Source of the DNA: Planctomycetota bacterium
Lineage (GTDB): Bacteria > Planctomycetota > MHYJ01 > WSZJ01 > JACPWG01
Direction of reading: 5' to 3'
Length of the DNA stretch: 20,597 nt
Assembly: GCA_016220045.1 (NCBI GenBank)
Contig: JACRIP010000220.1
Span: forward strand, 1 to 20,597
Shown piece after piece: positions 18,069 through 20,597 of this stretch. The notes under the pieces were generated by a model. It worked only from the letters and a program-made list of their open reading frames with translations, made no database searches and had not been told where the DNA came from. How positions within the stretch are numbered: position 1 is the stretch's first letter; each line of letters starts with the position of its first letter. A program made the translations under genes and the position numbers.

Positions 18069-20219
18069 ATGAGCCTTCTCACCGATCCGGCGGGCGCAGA
18101 CGGGCCGCCGGCGGCGCCGCGCGCGGCCCGCCCGGCACTCCTCGGTCTCTGCGTCGTCGTCGCCTGCCTCCTCGCCTACCGCGAATGCGGCGAGTGCGAC
18201 TTCATCTGGGACGACGTCCCCGCGGTCCGCGAAAACTCCCTCCTCGCCGATCTCGCCACCCTCCCGCGCCTCTTCCGCACCCCCTACCCCACCCCGGAAC
18301 ACGGCACCGGCCTCTACCGCCCGCTCCTGATGGCGAGCTTCGCGCTCGATCGCGCATGGCTCGGCCACGACTCCGTCGGCTATCACGCGATGAACCTCGC
18401 CTGGCATGCCCTCGCCGCACTCGCGGTCTTCGCGCTCCTGCGCCGGGTATCCGGCGATGACCGCATCGCCGCGGCGGCCGCGTTGCTCTTCGCCGTCCAC
18501 CCGGTGCACGTCGAGGCGGTGGCGGGTCTGGTCGGCCGCGCCGACTTGATGGCTACAGCGTTCACCTTGCTTGCGCTCCTGGCCTGCGAGCGGGCCTGCG
18601 CCGCGACGGGCCGGACGGGGGTGGCCGCCTGGGCGGTCGTCGCCGCCGCGTGCTACGCCCTCGGCCTGCTGTGCAAGGAGGCGGCGGTCGTGACCCCGGC
18701 GCTCGCGGTCCTCGTCGTCTGCTGCCGCCCGCCGGACGCGCCGGGAGCGTCCGCCGCGCTGCTGGAGCCGCGGCGCGTCGCGCGCCGGCTCGCCTGGGTG
18801 CTCGGCGGCCAGCTTCTGGCGCTCGCCGCCTACCTGCTCGCACGGCGGGCCGTGGTCGGCGGGCTGGGCGTCGGCGACGCGGTCCTGGTGCGCTCCGGGA
18901 TCCCCCCCTTCGCCCGCCTGCCGGTCATGGGTCCGGTCCTTCTCGATTACCTGCGGATGCTCGTCCTCCCGCTCGGACTGTCCGGTTCGTATGCGGTGAA
19001 TTCCCGACCCGATCTCCTGCGCGCGGCGGCCGTGGACCCCGTGGGCTGGGCGGCGGCGGCGGCCCTGGCGCTCGGCGCGGCGGCGGTCTTCGCGTACCGC
19101 CGGAGCTTCCCGGCGCTCGCCGCGGGCGCGGCCTGGTTCGGGCTCGCGCTCGCACCGGTCGCGAATCTGCTGCTGCCGATCGGGACGATCAAGGCCGAAC
19201 GGCTGCTCTACCTGCCCTCGGTCGGCGCCTGCTGGGCGCTCGGCGCGGGCGTGATGGCGTGCGTGCGGCGCGGCGCGCGGCCGGGGGCGTCCGCGTGGGC
19301 GCGGGGCGGTGCCGCGGCGCTCCTGCCGGCCCTGCTCTTCGCCGGCATCGTCGGCGCCAACCTGCGCGTGCGCGTGTGGTGGGACGCGGAGAGCTTCTGG
19401 CGCGACGTGCTCGCCGTCCAACCCGGCGATCCCGCCGGGCACATCGGGCTGGGCTTCGCCCACTACGAGGCCGGACTGATTCGGCGGGCGAACGGAGCGG
19501 AGGGGGAGGGGGCGGCGGAGGGGGCGGAGCTCGCGGCGGCGGTCGAGGAGTTCCGCACCGCCGGCCGGCTCAGCCCGGGAATGGTGCAGGCACACGTACT
19601 CGAGGGCGAGGCGCGGGCGGCGCTCGGGGACCGCGCGGGTGCGCTGGCGGCGCTCGAACGCGCCTTCGAGGTGGCGCCGACGCCGGACCTGCGCATGCAG
19701 CGCGGGCTGGCGCGCCTGGAGAACGGCGATGCGGCCGGGGGGCGGGCGGACCTGGAACTGGCCTGCCGCGAAGCGCCGGGGTCGGCGCGGGCGTGGAACG
19801 CGCTGGCGCTGCTCGAACGGGCGGCAGGGCGTTTCGCGGCCGCCGCGGACTGCGCGGGCCGCGCGCTCGAGTGCCGGCCGGACTTCGCGCCCGCGCTTTT
19901 CAATCGCGGGGCGGCGCTGGTCGATGGCGGCCGGCCGGTGGACGCGCTGCCGCCGCTCGCGCGCCTGGTGGCGCTGGAGCCCGCGCACGCGGGCGGGCTC
20001 GCGTATCAGGGAATTGCCCGACTGAGTGCCGGCGGGGCGGCGGTGTCCGCGGCGGCGGCGGCGGATCTGGCGCGCGCGCTCGACCTCGATCCGGGGCTGT
20101 TCGCGACGGCGGCGGGGCCGCTCGCGGAGGCGCTGGAGGCGGCGGGGGACGGCGCGGGCGCGGCGCGGGTGCGCGCGGAGATCGGGAGGCGCAGGGGGGA
20201 GGGCAGCGGGGGGAGGTAG
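18069..20219 (+). CDS. TMTC-like polytopic membrane protein with C-terminal TPR repeats
   Basis: The 716-residue protein has a GT-C-like membrane half and a tetratricopeptide half. The first helix is about 22-38, followed by FIWDDVPAVRENSLL (Asp48, Asp49 in an outer loop, the usual GT-C acidic pair), LYRPLLMASFALDRAWLG, YHAMNLAWHALAALAVF, HPVHVEAVAGLVGRADL, KEAAVVTPALAVL and AERLLYLPSVG. These are hallmarks of the DUF1736/TMTC family, whose animal members are O-mannosyltransferases. About nine helices end near 432. TPR-like helices (GHIGLGFAHYEAGL, ALAALERAFEVAPTP, AWNALALLERAAGRFAAAADCAGRALECRPDF) fill 455-700. A role in surface glycosylation is inferred. The ATG at 18069 fits the promoter. 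The in-frame ATG at 17940 lies inside the inverted repeat and is rejected. Confidence 0.85.
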   Translation: MSLLTDPAGADGPPAAPRAARPALLGLCVVVACLLAYRECGECDFIWDDVPAVRENSLLADLATLPRLFRTPYPTPEHGTGLYRPLLMASFALDRAWLGHDSVGYHAMNLAWHALAALAVFALLRRVSGDDRIAAAAALLFAVHPVHVEAVAGLVGRADLMATAFTLLALLACERACAATGRTGVAAWAVVAAACYALGLLCKEAAVVTPALAVLVVCCRPPDAPGASAALLEPRRVARRLAWVLGGQLLALAAYLLARRAVVGGLGVGDAVLVRSGIPPFARLPVMGPVLLDYLRMLVLPLGLSGSYAVNSRPDLLRAAAVDPVGWAAAAALALGAAAVFAYRRSFPALAAGAAWFGLALAPVANLLLPIGTIKAERLLYLPSVGACWALGAGVMACVRRGARPGASAWARGGAAALLPALLFAGIVGANLRVRVWWDAESFWRDVLAVQPGDPAGHIGLGFAHYEAGLIRRANGAEGEGAAEGAELAAAVEEFRTAGRLSPGMVQAHVLEGEARAALGDRAGALAALERAFEVAPTPDLRMQRGLARLENGDAAGGRADLELACREAPGSARAWNALALLERAAGRFAAAADCAGRALECRPDFAPALFNRGAALVDGGRPVDALPPLARLVALEPAHAGGLAYQGIARLSAGGAAVSAAAAADLARALDLDPGLFATAAGPLAEALEAAGDGAGAARVRAEIGRRRGEGSGGR

Positions 20220-20504
20220 GGCGGAGGAGAGGCGGAGAGGGGGAGAGAGGGAGAGGCCGGGGGAAAGACGGGAGACGGACGGAACCACAGAGACACAGAG
20301 GCACAGAGACGACGACGGAAACGAGGCCGAGGCCGTTCCGCGTCGCCGTTGATCGAGTCGCACCGCCTGCTGAGGCGCGGAACGTGTCGCGTCCCAGCCT
20401 CCATGAGAGCCACGTGCCACGAGTTTGAGAACGCCATCGGGTGGAGTGCCCGCCCTGGCCGGGGTGCTCGCCCCGGCCGCCGCCCCCTCCCCGCCCGCGA
20501 ACGG
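20220..20504. repeat. Intergenic purine-rich tract and CACAGAGA-type repeats
   Basis: A GA-rich tract (20220-20275) is followed by ACCACAGAGACACAGAGGCA and similar units at about 20283-20310. The gap separates convergent genes. Further on, GGCCGGGGTG and CGCCCCGGCC near 20458-20478 can pair. No gene is seen. Confidence 0.5.
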
Positions 20505-20597
20505 TCAGGGCTGTGCCGGCGGCCCCTTCTCCAGGAAACACACCTCGCCCCAGTGCCCGCGATTCCGCACGGCCAGCAGGAACTCCGCACCTTCCAC
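20505..20597 (-). CDS. C-terminal end of an unknown protein entering from the right edge
   Basis: Thirty codons and a TGA (20505-20507) are open to the window edge on the minus strand, ending GHWGEVCFLEKGPPAQP. Codon use fits coding sequence and no other frame is better, but the piece is too short to name. It converges with the TMTC-like gene. Confidence 0.5.
   Translation of the reverse strand: MEGAEFLLAVRNRGHWGEVCFLEKGPPAQP

Noticed and set aside
17961..20420. 819-codon minus-strand open frame
   Set aside because: Antisense to the TMTC-like gene, Arg-rich shadow without domains.

Overview
The window is a very GC-rich bacterial chromosome segment with strong G/C bias at third codon positions and many Shine-Dalgarno starts. 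No rRNA or tRNA was seen, so the taxon is inferred only. Several genes suggest an uncultured soil or water bacterium such as a Planctomycetota-like lineage: an adenosylcobalamin-dependent ribonucleotide reductase with a C-terminal zinc ribbon, a SEC-C protein, a TMTC-like membrane/TPR protein and a stand-alone NuoE-like protein. Simple-sequence and palindromic repeats are frequent, as in many environmental genomes.

Layout. (1) 1-4144, minus strand: a probable six-gene run read from a promoter at 4115-4144. It holds a NuoE-like [2Fe-2S] protein, a winged-helix protein, an alpha/beta hydrolase overlapping it by 4 nt, an A24 prepilin-peptidase-like protein lacking both catalytic aspartates, and two unknown proteins, the last cut by the window edge. 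(2) 4145-10461, plus strand: an M20 amidohydrolase, class II ribonucleotide reductase nrdJ with its own promoter and a long leader, a SEC-C protein and dut. nrdJ and dut both serve DNA precursor supply. (3) 10462-17095, minus strand: an accessory island. It has a three-gene toxin-antitoxin operon whose toxin carries a nonsense codon, then a type III restriction (Res) / RhuM / truncated DUF4391-like operon with no methyltransferase, then a second, toxin-less antitoxin copy. (4) 17097-20597: tag (3-methyladenine DNA glycosylase I) and a TMTC-like membrane protein diverge from a nested inverted-repeat element. The window ends with the last codons of an unknown minus-strand gene.

The island is the most unusual part. 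Its restriction operon lies between two short sense-strand gene relics: the last 21 codons of dut (11764-11826) and a 19-codon internal piece of nrdJ (16508-16564). Intact relatives of both sit a few kb to the left. Outside the relics are two direct copies of an antitoxin gene plus its promoter (about 375 bp). In each copy a poly-G run (8 or 14 G) lies in the predicted promoter spacer. The second antitoxin looks like a fusion left by deleting the toxin from a copy of the three-gene operon.

The nested inverted repeat at 17863-18034 is a second highlight. Both of its ends supply the TTG of an outward-facing -35 box, one for tag and one for the TMTC-like gene, each 18 nt from a plausible -10. 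All its stem mismatches become G-U pairs in a minus-strand RNA. All functional statements come from reading motifs and reading frames; no database search was possible.
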